Shown: positions 43,712 through 52,505, counted from the stretch's first letter. The stretch is DNA of 64,000 nucleotides from Lachnospiraceae bacterium (GCA_017617545.1 JAFZVZ010000001.1:50371-114370), one strand, 5' to 3'. Numbers and translations are program-made. Notes: a model not told the origin generated them from the letters alone.

Positions 43712-45766
43712 CTAGCGGGGCGCCTTGACCGTGTACATCAGCCGGTTCATCATGTACAGCGGCGAGAACCTTGTCTCGCGGATCAGAAGCGGGATGTAAC
43801 TGCTGCATTGGCTGCAGTGCAGGCACATGGCAGCGACCTCGCGTCCGTTCTCTTTCTTCGTAAAATAAGGGATGTGGTTCCGGAAGCGGAACTCCTTGGT
43901 CTTCCGGCTTTCGCTGTATACGTACTCGTCGGTCTCGAGGTTGTCGGCGAGGGACAGACCGTAGTCCCAGACGACGGACTGGCCGGCGAACTGGTCTTTC
44001 TTTTTGTCGGAAGCGTCCGTTGCGGCGGCTTCATTTTCCGAAGCATCAGCAATCTCCTTGACTTCGCAGAGGTTGCGGTAGCGGAAGTTGCCGTCGTACT
44101 CCGAGAGGATCTTGCACCAGGCGGTGAGCAGGACCGTGTCCGTGATGCGCGAAGGCTTGCCCTCGGCGGTCTGCTTGTTGCACACTTCCTTCAGCCAGTT
44201 CGTGTTGGAGCGGTAGACGTACATCACGAAATCGAGGAACTGGCGCAGGCGGTCGATGGTCCAGTACGCGCAGTGAGGCGAGACATTTTCCCGAAGGAAC
44301 TCGTCGGAGGCCGTGCCGGTGCAGGCGAAATCGGCGTCGTCGATGGTGAGCTCGCACAGGTTGCCGTAGACGAGCACGTCGCTGTCGCAGAGGAAGCAGC
44401 GCTCGACGCCGCGGTCCTTCATGAAGCCGTACAGCGCAAAATGCCGCTCCAGGCAGGCGAGGTCGAACTCTCCGACGGAATCGGTGCCGAACGGACGGAA
44501 AATGTTGCGGAATTTGGCGGTCTCCTCCTCGTTGCAGGCGGAGGCGTTGACCCAGTTGCCGATGTAGCCTCGGTTCGATTCGTCGCCGAGCAACACGATG
44601 TTGCGGTAGCCGCAGGAACGGCCGGCGCGCTGCAGCACGTCGAAGACGTAGCTGTCGTCGCCCTTGTGGCAGAACACTACGGGGCAGGTGCCGGACAGGT
44701 CACGGTTGAGCACCGGATATTGAACGCGGTTGTCCGCGGAAAATGTCAGATACAGAAGGAACGGGTAGCACGCGGACAGGAAGCGCAGAGCCTCCAGCGG
44801 TTCCTGCGCGGTGACGGACTGCCCGGAGACAAGCGCGCACAGGACGACGAAGATGTCCATCTGCAGACGATCCTCGCGCGCAACCTCGCCGCGCCAGTTG
44901 ATCTGGATCAGGCGTCGCACACGGAGGAACAGAAGGACTACCGTGACCAGCTGCGCGACCGCGAAGATGCGGACCGTAACACCCTTGCCGATGATCAGCG
45001 CGTCCACGGGCACGACGACGCGCACAAGCGTGAGGAGCGTGTCGAGCAGGTAGTAGGAGACGTGTCCCATGTAGTTTTCGTTCGGGAAACGACGGCGGTA
45101 AGTGACGTCCGTCAGGATGCTCGGGTGCAGACGGTAAATGGTCGAGATGACGCCCGCCTGGTACAGAATACAGAACATAAGCATCAGGATCACGCACACG
45201 CGGATGGCGTAGGTGTCGTTGCGCTGCCACAGGCGCGAGATCAGGTAGACCGGGATCACAAGGAGCGCGGGGTACCAGACGAAGATGCCGTACACAAGCA
45301 CTGCCGCGGCGCTTAGCCCGTAGCGAAGGGCAGGGCGGCGGAACTTAAGAAACGTCACCAATGCGGCGCACAGAAGCACCGTGCGGAGCAGCTCCGAGGG
45401 CTGCAGCACAAAGAGAATATCGATGCCGCAGAAGCCGGCGTACACAAGGTAGGAGACGCGGCGTTTCACATCGATGATATAGACCGTGTAAAGGTAGAGG
45501 GCCGAAGCCAGCAGGATGCCGAGTATAAAGTAGAGCGTGTACCCGGGCTGCGGCAGGGAGAGCTCGCGAAGCGACCGGCACAGCGCATCATAGTCCTCGG
45601 TCATGAAGCGGAACGCGCCGTCCTTGTGGAGCGGGCGATACAGAATGAGGAAGAAGAGAATGCCGTCGATGAGCAGCTTCAGAAACGCGACGAAAAGAAC
45701 CCGCCGGCTGTCAGCGAGGCGGGGAAATACGCGCAATTCGTTTGTCTCTGCAAGGGAATGTTCCAT
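43712..45766 (-). CDS. Polytopic membrane protein fused to a glycosyltransferase domain
   Basis: 684 aa. About nine to eleven TMs occupy residues ~20-340. The C-terminal half is a soluble domain with FLCDSDVLVYGNLCELTIDDADFACTG, containing the DxD metal/nucleotide-sugar motif of GT-A glycosyltransferases. Its tail holds Cys pairs (MCLHCSQCSSY). This combines a GT-C/Wzy-like membrane part and a GT-A part in one chain, suited to lipid-linked or surface polysaccharide assembly. Start 45766 (AAGGAG nine bases upstream) is preferred to 45802. Confidence 0.7.
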   Translation of the reverse strand: MEHSLAETNELRVFPRLADSRRVLFVAFLKLLIDGILFFLILYRPLHKDGAFRFMTEDYDALCRSLRELSLPQPGYTLYFILGILLASALYLYTVYIIDVKRRVSYLVYAGFCGIDILFVLQPSELLRTVLLCAALVTFLKFRRPALRYGLSAAAVLVYGIFVWYPALLVIPVYLISRLWQRNDTYAIRVCVILMLMFCILYQAGVISTIYRLHPSILTDVTYRRRFPNENYMGHVSYYLLDTLLTLVRVVVPVDALIIGKGVTVRIFAVAQLVTVVLLFLRVRRLIQINWRGEVAREDRLQMDIFVVLCALVSGQSVTAQEPLEALRFLSACYPFLLYLTFSADNRVQYPVLNRDLSGTCPVVFCHKGDDSYVFDVLQRAGRSCGYRNIVLLGDESNRGYIGNWVNASACNEEETAKFRNIFRPFGTDSVGEFDLACLERHFALYGFMKDRGVERCFLCDSDVLVYGNLCELTIDDADFACTGTASDEFLRENVSPHCAYWTIDRLRQFLDFVMYVYRSNTNWLKEVCNKQTAEGKPSRITDTVLLTAWCKILSEYDGNFRYRNLCEVKEIADASENEAAATDASDKKKDQFAGQSVVWDYGLSLADNLETDEYVYSESRKTKEFRFRNHIPYFTKKENGREVAAMCLHCSQCSSYIPLLIRETRFSPLYMMNRLMYTVKAPR

Positions 45767-45797
45767 GCGGCAGAACTCCTTCAAAAATATCAAACCT

Positions 45798-45826
45798 ATC
45801 ATACCCTTTTTTCGATTGTTTGTAAA
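45798..45826 (-). promoter_or_regulatory. Promoter of the membrane glycosyltransferase gene
   Basis: Minus strand: TTTACA (45826-45821), 17 bp, TATGAT (45803-45798). Confidence 0.65.
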
Positions 45827-45848
45827 CGATTGATTGCGAATGGGCGGG

Positions 45849-45875
45849 AAAAGGCTGATTGAATCAGCGTTTTTT
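45849..45875. repeat. Short palindrome AAAAGGCTGAT-TGA-ATCAGCGTTTT
   Basis: It lies between two divergent promoters, so it is not serving as a terminator for either gene. It is closely related to the palindrome at 37323. Confidence 0.55.
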
Positions 45876-45882
45876 CTTGGGG

Positions 45883-45912
45883 TTTACAATTTTGCTCTGT
45901 CTATGGTATAAT
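45883..45912 (+). promoter_or_regulatory. Promoter of the 129-aa exported protein gene
   Basis: TTTACA (45883-45888), 18 bp, perfect TATAAT (45907-45912). Confidence 0.65.
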
Positions 45913-45983
45913 AACCGTGATGTAAATTTGCTTGGTTCCGTCGGTTGCGGCGTATCGTGACCCGGCGAGAACAAGAGGTAGGT

Positions 45984-46373
45984 ATGAGAGAGGGCTTCGG
46001 ACGAACCGCATATTGCCTTACGAGGGCGGCGAAAGCGATCACGATTTTGCTTGCCTTTGCTTTCTTTGCGGTCTTGTGCGCGGACCGGTGCCTTGCGGCG
46101 CCGATCAACGGAGGAGCCGGTAAGACGCAGGTTGCCTTTGAGAGCAACAACACGACCTATGTCGATGAGCTCACGCCCGCGATAACCGAGGAGGCGGAGG
46201 ACAAGACGGTTGCAGCGGACGGCGCGGAGCCGACGCCGAGCCCGAAACCGAAGAAGCAGCTGGCGGCAGAGCAGTACGCGCTCGGTGTTATCCTGGCCGG
46301 CGGCATCGCGCTCGGCATGATGGTGGCGCTGTTCTTCTACTACACGAAGCAGAACAATATCCACAGGGATTGA
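45984..46373 (+). CDS. Small exported membrane protein, function unknown
   Basis: 129 aa. A signal-like hydrophobic stretch (AITILLAFAFFAVLCADRCLA) is followed by ~65 polar residues with a Pro-rich EPTPSPKPKK linker, then one TM (YALGVILAGGIALGMMVALFFYYTK) and a short basic tail. This gives a single-TM protein with an external N-terminal region. ATG 45984 follows AGAGGTAGG; an earlier ATG at 45945 is possible. It stands alone between its own promoter and a strong terminator. Confidence 0.65.
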   Translation: MREGFGRTAYCLTRAAKAITILLAFAFFAVLCADRCLAAPINGGAGKTQVAFESNNTTYVDELTPAITEEAEDKTVAADGAEPTPSPKPKKQLAAEQYALGVILAGGIALGMMVALFFYYTKQNNIHRD

Positions 46374-46404
46374 GCGAGATCCAGTAATCGAATAACAATA
46401 ACGA

Positions 46405-46430
46405 AAGCCGGGGACGAGCCCCGGCTTTTT
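46405..46430. terminator. Strong intrinsic terminator
   Basis: AGCCGGGG pairs with CCCCGGCT around 5 nt, followed by TTTTT; the A-rich left flank makes it weakly usable for the minus-strand genes too. Confidence 0.85.
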
Positions 46431-46453
46431 CGATTCTCATTTTCCGAATATAA

Positions 46454-46504
46454 GGGAACTGCTACCGACGGGCTCTTCGTGAAAAGCCGATCGGTAGCAG
46501 TCCC
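46454..46504. repeat. Long hairpin GGGAACTGCTACCGA..TCGGTAGCAGTCCC
   Basis: A ~14-bp stem with an inner GGCT/AGCC stem lies in the 272-bp gap between the 129-aa gene and the Cys-rich small gene. Around it I see only AT-rich sequence (46505-46645) with no further gene. Its GGGAACTGCT start links it to the small palindromes at 35689-45875. Confidence 0.6.
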
Positions 46505-46645
46505 CTGCGCGTAATATAAAGAGGAAAAAGAAAACTGTCATACTTGTTGTGAAACAGTATAGCAAATGCAGTTATAGAATGCAATCGGTATCGCTGTTCA
46601 TATTTTTACTTGTTTTTCGAAAAATAGCATTATTTTTACATTTTC

Positions 46646-46855
46646 CTACATCTGCTTGCGAACGACAAGATATTCGTCGCCGTTCCGGTAGAACGGACAG
46701 GCGAACGACTCGCCGCGCATGAAGTGCGCCATCTCATCCTCGTCCAGATCCTTGCTGCACGTGTAGCACTCGTAATCCTCATCGTACTCGTAGTACATGC
46801 AGTAATCGCAGTTGGTCGGAGGAGAGGGCTTCCTCGGTGATTTCCGATCGGGCAT
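46646..46855 (-). CDS. 69-aa Cys-rich conserved protein (DUF6472-like)
   Basis: Cys pairs CDYCMYYEYDEDYECYTC and a later C-PFYRNGDEYLVVRKQM close a small metal-binding-like domain. The pattern NCD-C--Y-YDE-YECY-C---LDEDEM---M--E---CP-----DEY--VRKQM is one I recall from a short Lachnospiraceae/Clostridia family (DUF6472). Start 46855 with AAGGAG upstream. It lies 31 bp after the class A PBP gene on the same strand, suggesting co-transcription. Confidence 0.75.
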   Translation of the reverse strand: MPDRKSPRKPSPPTNCDYCMYYEYDEDYECYTCSKDLDEDEMAHFMRGESFACPFYRNGDEYLVVRKQM

Positions 46856-46886
46856 GGCAGAACTCCTTTTGTAATCAACGGTTTTC

Positions 46887-49625
46887 TCAGTCGGTCGTTG
46901 CGCCTCCGCCTGCATCCGGCGGTGTCCCGCCGTCGACGGCACCCGGATCCGGGGTAGGTGTCGGCACCCAGCCCGCGCCGTGGATGGAACAGGTGGTGTA
47001 CGACGAGCTGACGATGTATGCACTGTCGGACGTTCCTCCGTGAGCAAGCGTCTCCGCCGTCTCGGTCTTCTTCAGAAGCACGCGGGAATGCGTGGACGGA
47101 CAGGTGGAAGATGCGCGCTGGCCGGACTCGTCGCAAATGACCACGCGCTCGTGGCAGGTACACAGTTCGTACGGCTGAGTTCCGTTTTCGAAAGATTCTT
47201 CCTTGATACAGTTGCCGCCTGCGTACGCGTCGCAGAGACCGGGAACAGCCAGCTTGCCGCACTTGATACAGACGTTGGCAGTGACGATGGAATCGGGTTT
47301 CGGAAACGCAAGGTCTTCCTCCTCGATCTCCTTCCCGTTCTCGTCGAGACCGTATCCCTTGGCTTTGTGCACATCCTCCATGATGTACCGCCATAGGTAT
47401 CGGTAGTATTGGTTGTTGGTCTGTGGCAGGTTGTTGTCGTACCCGCTCCAGATAACGGCTGTGTACCACTGTGTGAAACCGGCGAACCAGAGGTCGACGT
47501 TGTCATGCGCGGTACCGGTCTTGCCGGCGATCGGAATCTTGTCCAAATCCTTGAACTTACAGGTGGAACCGGTACCGATCTTGGTGGTGTCAACAAGAGC
47601 GCTCGTGAGAAGGTATGCAGTCGAAGGCTTCATAACCTGCTTCGAGGTCTTGATGTTGTTGAGAAGAATGTTGTTGTCGTGATCGTACACTCTCGTGTAG
47701 TAGCGGGGCTTGTTGTAAACACCCTCGTTGGCGATCGCGGCGTAGGCTGCGGTCATCTCCAGCACGGAGCAACCGTTAGTGAGACCGCCGAGCGCGATGG
47801 ATACGTTGTAGTCGGAGTATCCGTCGCTGCCGTCCGTATCAATACGGGAAAAGCCGAGCTTCTGGAGGGTGGATACACCGATCTCCGGCGTGACGGCGAT
47901 CATGCACTGGCACGCGACGACATTTCGCGAGTCGTAAATACCCTGGCGGATGGTCGAGAGGCCCTTGAAGTAGTTGTACCAGCTTCGAACCTCCTCGGTG
48001 CTGTTCGGGTATACGAAGTAGCAATCATCGAAAACACTTGCGAGAGTATAACCGCACACATCGATCGCGGGCAGGAACGAAGCGAGAACCTTGAAGGTGG
48101 AACCTGCCTGACGGTAGGTGTTGCTCGCGCGGTTCAGGACACGGTTGCCGACTTTCTCGCCGCGGCCGCCGCACTGTGCGATGACCTGGCCGGTGTGCTG
48201 ATCCATGATGACCATTGCGCACTGCGGCTGCAGGGAGAAGGAGCGGGACTCTACCGGCTCGTTGTATTTGACGCCCGGATTGTCCTTCTCGAACTTCTCC
48301 GCCATGGCTGCCTTGAACTCATCGATCATCTCGTTGAAGGCTTCATAGTCGGTCGTGTACGCGCTGATACCGGTGCTGCCGCTCTTGTGGTAGAACAGTT
48401 TCTTGGAATCCTTGAAATCGGAATAATATTTCAGCAGATCGTTCAGGTGATAATGCTTGGTGATCTTTCCGTCGGTGCTGACGAACGAGAGCGCGTAGGT
48501 CTTGGCAAGCTCGTAGTAGGAACCGGACTTCACCTTCGGAAAATACTCTTCGTTCGTGAAGTACGAATCCATGATCGACTGAACCTCGCGGTCCTGCGTC
48601 GTGTAGATCCGAAGACCGCCGGTGTACAAAAGCGAGTTGGCAGCCTGCGCCGAATAGCCCTTGGCCTGCAGGTCATCGAGAAGCTGCTCGATCAGCTCGT
48701 CGACGAAGTAGGAGTACTGCTGCGATGAAACGGCAGCGGTAATCTCAGCCTGCTGCTGAAGACGGATATACACATCGTCCGTGTCGGCGATCGCCTCGTC
48801 GTATTCTTCCTGCGTGCAGAGGCCTGCGTTGAGCATGTTGTTCAGACAGTCCTCGCGACGACGGCGGTTGTCCTCCTCATGACGCAGAGGGTTCATGCCG
48901 GAAGGGAAGTATGCGACCGGTGCGATGACCGCGGCCTCCGAGATGGTGAGCTCGCTGACATCCTTGCCGAAGTAGCGCTGAGCGGCATCGCCGATGCCGA
49001 AGGCACCGTTGCCGAGGTTGATGGTGTTGAGGTAGTACTCGAGGATGGTTTCCTTGTCCATCTTGTCCTCGAGCTTGACGGCAAGATACTGCTCCTGAAC
49101 CTTACGGACAAGCTTGTCCACCGAGCTTCGCTCGTTACCGCCGCCGAACACCTGGTTCTTCAGGAGCTGCTGCGTGATCGTACTTGCACCGTACTTCAGG
49201 CCTCGTACCTTCACAACGGAAAATGCGGCACGGAAAATACCGCGCACGTCAATACCGCGGTGCTGGTAGAAACGCTCATCCTCCATCGCGACGAAGGTGT
49301 CGCGTACCTTCTGGGGGATCGTCTCGATCGGCGCGTAGATCTTGTTCGTTCCCGCGCCGACGAGCTCCACGATCTCCATGCCGTCCGGATAGTAGATCTT
49401 GGACGAGAACAGATCGGGGTGAACGTCGATGCCGTCGATGCTCGGCGCCGTGGAAATGGCGCCCTGATAAGCTCCGTAAGCGGCGAAGCTGCCTGCTACG
49501 ACCATGAAGACAAGTCCCACCAGCGCGATGCGGAACAGCCAGATGCGCATCATGCTGTAGAACCGCCGCACGGGCGATTTCAGGTATTTCTGCTTACGAA
49601 TGATGTTGTAATGACTGTAATTCAT
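46887..49625 (-). CDS. Class A penicillin-binding protein (PBP1A-like) with Cys-rich tail
   Basis: 912 aa. N-terminal TM (~residue 30-52), GT51 glycosyltransferase domain with the catalytic Glu in MEDERFYQHRGID and YGASTITQQLLKN, then a transpeptidase domain with STFK, SRN and KTGT motifs all intact. It polymerises and crosslinks peptidoglycan outside the membrane. After the transpeptidase comes a ~120-residue extension with ten or so Cys (CIKCG..CDAYAGGNC..CTCHERVVICDE..C..C), ending in a Pro/Thr linker. Start 49625 follows a weak AGCAGG. Transcription comes from a TTTACA-17-TATACT promoter with upstream WalR-like boxes. Confidence 0.93.
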   Translation of the reverse strand: MNYSHYNIIRKQKYLKSPVRRFYSMMRIWLFRIALVGLVFMVVAGSFAAYGAYQGAISTAPSIDGIDVHPDLFSSKIYYPDGMEIVELVGAGTNKIYAPIETIPQKVRDTFVAMEDERFYQHRGIDVRGIFRAAFSVVKVRGLKYGASTITQQLLKNQVFGGGNERSSVDKLVRKVQEQYLAVKLEDKMDKETILEYYLNTINLGNGAFGIGDAAQRYFGKDVSELTISEAAVIAPVAYFPSGMNPLRHEEDNRRRREDCLNNMLNAGLCTQEEYDEAIADTDDVYIRLQQQAEITAAVSSQQYSYFVDELIEQLLDDLQAKGYSAQAANSLLYTGGLRIYTTQDREVQSIMDSYFTNEEYFPKVKSGSYYELAKTYALSFVSTDGKITKHYHLNDLLKYYSDFKDSKKLFYHKSGSTGISAYTTDYEAFNEMIDEFKAAMAEKFEKDNPGVKYNEPVESRSFSLQPQCAMVIMDQHTGQVIAQCGGRGEKVGNRVLNRASNTYRQAGSTFKVLASFLPAIDVCGYTLASVFDDCYFVYPNSTEEVRSWYNYFKGLSTIRQGIYDSRNVVACQCMIAVTPEIGVSTLQKLGFSRIDTDGSDGYSDYNVSIALGGLTNGCSVLEMTAAYAAIANEGVYNKPRYYTRVYDHDNNILLNNIKTSKQVMKPSTAYLLTSALVDTTKIGTGSTCKFKDLDKIPIAGKTGTAHDNVDLWFAGFTQWYTAVIWSGYDNNLPQTNNQYYRYLWRYIMEDVHKAKGYGLDENGKEIEEEDLAFPKPDSIVTANVCIKCGKLAVPGLCDAYAGGNCIKEESFENGTQPYELCTCHERVVICDESGQRASSTCPSTHSRVLLKKTETAETLAHGGTSDSAYIVSSSYTTCSIHGAGWVPTPTPDPGAVDGGTPPDAGGGATTD

Positions 49626-49777
49626 ACGTTTGCCTGCTTTCTTTGTGCACATAGAGTGCGGATCTGAAACTGCGGCGCCCCACGCGCCGTTCCCCGGGTG
49701 ATCCGTTCCGCGGGAGCGTCCGGACAGGTCTCCGGAGACAGGATTCCGCGGGATTAAAGTATAATAATCACACTGAA

Positions 49778-49806
49778 AGTATACCACAAAATGCAAATCG
49801 TGTAAA
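49778..49806 (-). promoter_or_regulatory. Promoter of the class A PBP gene
   Basis: Minus strand: TTTACA (49806-49801), 17 bp, TATACT (49783-49778). Confidence 0.7.
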
Positions 49807-49815
49807 CCGAGCCCA

Positions 49816-49864
49816 GGTTACGATTCGGTTACAAATGCTTTTTAACTGTTACAAAAGAGTTACA
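49816..49864 (-). promoter_or_regulatory. WalR-like direct-repeat boxes upstream of the PBP promoter
   Basis: On the + strand GTTAC(A/G) half-sites start at 49817, 49828, 49848 and 49859, spaced 11, 20 and 11 bp. Read on the minus strand, 49864-49848 is TGTAAC-N5-TGTAAC, an exact fit to the known WalR consensus TGTWAH-N5-TGTWAH. They sit ~11 bp upstream of the -35. Confidence 0.55.
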
Positions 49865-49912
49865 TTTTTGTGTTTCGGAAAATGAGCCGCCGCGACAGGG
49901 AAGAGCGGATGA

Positions 49913-50563
49913 TCAGTGGATGATGATCTTCCCGTCGATGTCGGAGTACCACACAGGGTCGGCTGCCTCCCAGAGAGCTTTGCCCTGTGAAGCATCCGCC
50001 ACGGCGGATTGGAACGAGGCGCAGTCCTCCTCGGGGAGAAGGACAGAGTACGTCACGTCGTCGGCGTACACGGTGTCCGTGAGAGGGTAACCCGCCTCCG
50101 CGATGCGGTAGGAGATCTTGCCGCCGGCAGTGTAATCGGCGCGGATGGTCACGGGGACCGCCCGTCTGCGAACGGCGACGGCACAGTGGGCAAGGCCCTC
50201 CTTCACGGCGTCGCGGTACGCCCTCGTGAGGCCGCCGGTGCCGAGCAGAATGCCGCCGAAGTAACGGGTAACGACAACGCACACATCGCGCAGCTCCTCC
50301 GCGAGGAGGATGTCGAGCATCGGGCGCCCCGCGGTGTGCGGCGGCTCGCCGTCATCGCTGCAGCGCGTGAGTTCCGCGTTGGCGCCGATCACGAACGCGG
50401 AACAGTTGTGGCGCGCGTCCCAGTAGCGCTTCTTCTGCTGCTCGATGAACGCCGCGGCTTCGTCTTCGGTTGTCACGGGCGCGAGCGTCGCGATAAAGCG
50501 GGATCGCTTGATCTCAATCTCGCCCTGACCGCCGGAATACAGATATCGGATCGATGGAGTCAT
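49913..50563 (-). CDS. YigZ/IMPACT family protein
   Basis: 216 aa. The N-terminal UPF0029 (Impact) domain shows KRSRFIATLAPV..EAAAFIEQQKKRYWDARHNCSAFVIG..CSDDGEPPHTAGRPMLDIL, followed by VVTRYFGGILLGTGGLTRAYRDAVKEGL and a C-terminal EF-G-V-like domain. Related proteins influence translation or nucleotide handling, but the bacterial role is not settled. Start 50563 (AAGGA nine bases upstream). Confidence 0.9.
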   Translation of the reverse strand: MTPSIRYLYSGGQGEIEIKRSRFIATLAPVTTEDEAAAFIEQQKKRYWDARHNCSAFVIGANAELTRCSDDGEPPHTAGRPMLDILLAEELRDVCVVVTRYFGGILLGTGGLTRAYRDAVKEGLAHCAVAVRRRAVPVTIRADYTAGGKISYRIAEAGYPLTDTVYADDVTYSVLLPEEDCASFQSAVADASQGKALWEAADPVWYSDIDGKIIIH

Positions 50564-50607
50564 AGTGGCTTTCCTTGACAATTTAACAGTATGTATGTAA
50601 ACTTGTA

Positions 50608-50781
50608 TCAGCGAATGCAGTTGCCCTCGCGGTCGTAATGGTAACCGGTTTCCGCAAGGCGCGCAAGCAGTTCATCCTCGGCGATGTCCTCGTCCTCGCA
50701 CAGATCACTGAGCGAGGAGTAGTAATCCCGAAGCTTGAGATTTAAGTAGCTGACAAGCATGGCCGGATCCTGTGGCAACAT
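50608..50781 (-). CDS. DUF4250 domain protein
   Basis: 57 aa: MLPQDPAMLVSYLNLKLRDYYSSLSDLCEDEDIAEDELLARLAETGYHYDREGNCIR-type sequence, the usual size and pattern of DUF4250 (MLP-DP-ML-S-LN-KLRD-Y-SLD-LC). Small, soluble, helical; function unknown. Start 50781, AAAGGA upstream. Confidence 0.85.
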   Translation of the reverse strand: MLPQDPAMLVSYLNLKLRDYYSSLSDLCEDEDIAEDELLARLAETGYHYDREGNCIR

Positions 50782-50871
50782 GTTGATACATTCCTTTCCG
50801 TGGTGGATTTTACAACAGTGCCATTGTAGCACGGAAGGCCGTAAGAAACAATCGGTTACCGGGAGAATACA

Positions 50872-51174
50872 ATGAGAAATACCCCGAAATTCCCTATTGT
50901 GGTGCTGATGATCACACTGATCTTATTTATCGCATCGCTTGTTCTTGCCTTTGTCGGAGCGTTCCGGAGCGGAGCGGGAGATCCCCTCTTTATGACCGGA
51001 GCCGCCGGCTTTTTGATCGTGCCGCCGTTCGGATGGATCATGGTTGCCATCTACAACCGCGTGCACAAGGAGGACAAGAACCTGAACGCGACGGCCGCGC
51101 GCGCGGACGCGAAGGACGCGGGGAAGGATCCCGCGGAAGCGTCGGAGCGCAGCGACACGGAGGATACGAAATGA
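50872..51174 (+). CDS. 100-aa two-TM membrane protein
   Basis: Two hydrophobic helices (VVLMITLILFIASLVLAFVGAF and FMTGAAGFLIVPPFGWIMVAIY) are followed by a charged, Ala/Asp-rich cytoplasmic tail. There is no recognised family. Its TGA overlaps the ATG of the next gene (ATGA), so the two are translationally coupled and may interact. Confidence 0.7.
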   Translation: MRNTPKFPIVVLMITLILFIASLVLAFVGAFRSGAGDPLFMTGAAGFLIVPPFGWIMVAIYNRVHKEDKNLNATAARADAKDAGKDPAEASERSDTEDTK

Positions 51175-52505
51175 ACAATACAAACAGATACGCGCGGGCC
51201 GCGGCCGGAAGAAGACGGTCGGGTACAATGCGGGCCAGAAGGCGGAGACAGCTGATCTGCATCATGGTCTGCTTTGTCGTGTGCGCGGTTGCGGGATGGT
51301 ACGGATATCATTCCATTGCCAAGACCGAGAAGCCGGAGATCGTGCTTCCCACGCCTACCCCGACGGTAGCGGTCAAGGATATCAGCAACGCGGGTTCCCA
51401 ACCCGCGCTCCCGTATAACCTGTATCTGCAGAAGTACCTCGATTCGCTTGATGAGAATGATATCTGGATGGAGGACTTCATCGACACGAGAACGCCCCGC
51501 ACCGTCGTCAAGGGCATGTACCAGACGGCGAACATGATGGAGAAGCAGATGGACTACATTCTCGATCTCGTGGACACCACGGGTCTGAATGCGGTCATTT
51601 TCGACCTCAAGGAGGACAACGGATATCTGACGGTCCGCGTGCAGTCGGAGAAACTGCGCGAGCAGGGCAAGCTGGATCCCCGTATCACCGACATCAGCAA
51701 GGTCATCAACGTGCTCAAGGAGCACAATGTATACTGCATCGCGCGTGTCGTGTGCTTCCGAGATTTCGCGACGGGCGAGAAGACGCCGGATTTTGCGCTG
51801 AAGAAGAAGGACGGAACGAGATATAAGGACAACGAGGGTCACTACTGGCTGAACCCGTTCAACCAGGATCTGTGGGAATTCCTCGTGGAGATCGGCCGCG
51901 AGGCGGCGCGCATCGGATTTGACGAGGTCAACTTCGACTACTGCCGTTTCGCAACCAACAAGATCTCCGAGGCAGATTTCGGACAGGAGCTGACGAACGA
52001 GAGCAAGGAAGCGGCGATCACGGGCTTTATCCGCTATGCCTGTGAGGAGCTGAAGCCGATGGGCGTGTTCGTGTCCGTCGACGTATTCGGTGTTGTCTTA
52101 AGCAGCGTGATCGACGCGGCAGCGGTCGGTCAGAACTATGCGGAGATGGCGCGCTATGTGGACTACATCTGCCCGATGGTTTACCCGTCGCACTACAGCG
52201 GCGGCTACTACAACCTGAAGGTGCCGGATGCCCAGCCGTACGAGCTGATCTACAACGCGATGCTCGACTCGAAGAAGAAGCTTGCCTCCAACAAGGCGAG
52301 GGGTCGGTGCGCCGAGGTGCGCCCGTGGATGCAGGCATTTACCGCGACATGGGTCAAGGGCCATATCGATTACGGCCCGGAGCAGATGACGGCGCAGTTC
52401 CAGGGCGTCTATGACGCGGGCTACACAAGCTGGCTGTTGTGGAACCCGGGCGGCGCATACTCCAAGCTGAAGGAGGCGCTGGAGAGGCCGGAGGACAGTC
52501 CGTGA
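51171..52505 (+). CDS. Membrane-anchored glycoside-hydrolase-like protein (DUF4015-type TIM barrel)
   Basis: 444 aa. Arg-rich N-terminus, one TM (LICIMVCFVVCAVAGWYGY), a Pro/Thr linker (PTPTPTVAV), then a barrel domain with GLNAVIFDLKEDNGYLTV, VYCIARVVCFRD, WLNPFNQDLWEFLVEIGREAARIGFDEVNFDYCRFA and ICPMVYPSHYSGGYYNL. This pattern is that of the DUF4015/putative glycosyl hydrolase group of extracytoplasmic enzymes. Acidic residues in FDEVNFDYCRF are candidate catalysts. The substrate is probably a cell-envelope glycan. It starts inside the stop of the two-TM gene. Confidence 0.85.
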   Translation: MNNTNRYARAAAGRRRSGTMRARRRRQLICIMVCFVVCAVAGWYGYHSIAKTEKPEIVLPTPTPTVAVKDISNAGSQPALPYNLYLQKYLDSLDENDIWMEDFIDTRTPRTVVKGMYQTANMMEKQMDYILDLVDTTGLNAVIFDLKEDNGYLTVRVQSEKLREQGKLDPRITDISKVINVLKEHNVYCIARVVCFRDFATGEKTPDFALKKKDGTRYKDNEGHYWLNPFNQDLWEFLVEIGREAARIGFDEVNFDYCRFATNKISEADFGQELTNESKEAAITGFIRYACEELKPMGVFVSVDVFGVVLSSVIDAAAVGQNYAEMARYVDYICPMVYPSHYSGGYYNLKVPDAQPYELIYNAMLDSKKKLASNKARGRCAEVRPWMQAFTATWVKGHIDYGPEQMTAQFQGVYDAGYTSWLLWNPGGAYSKLKEALERPEDSP

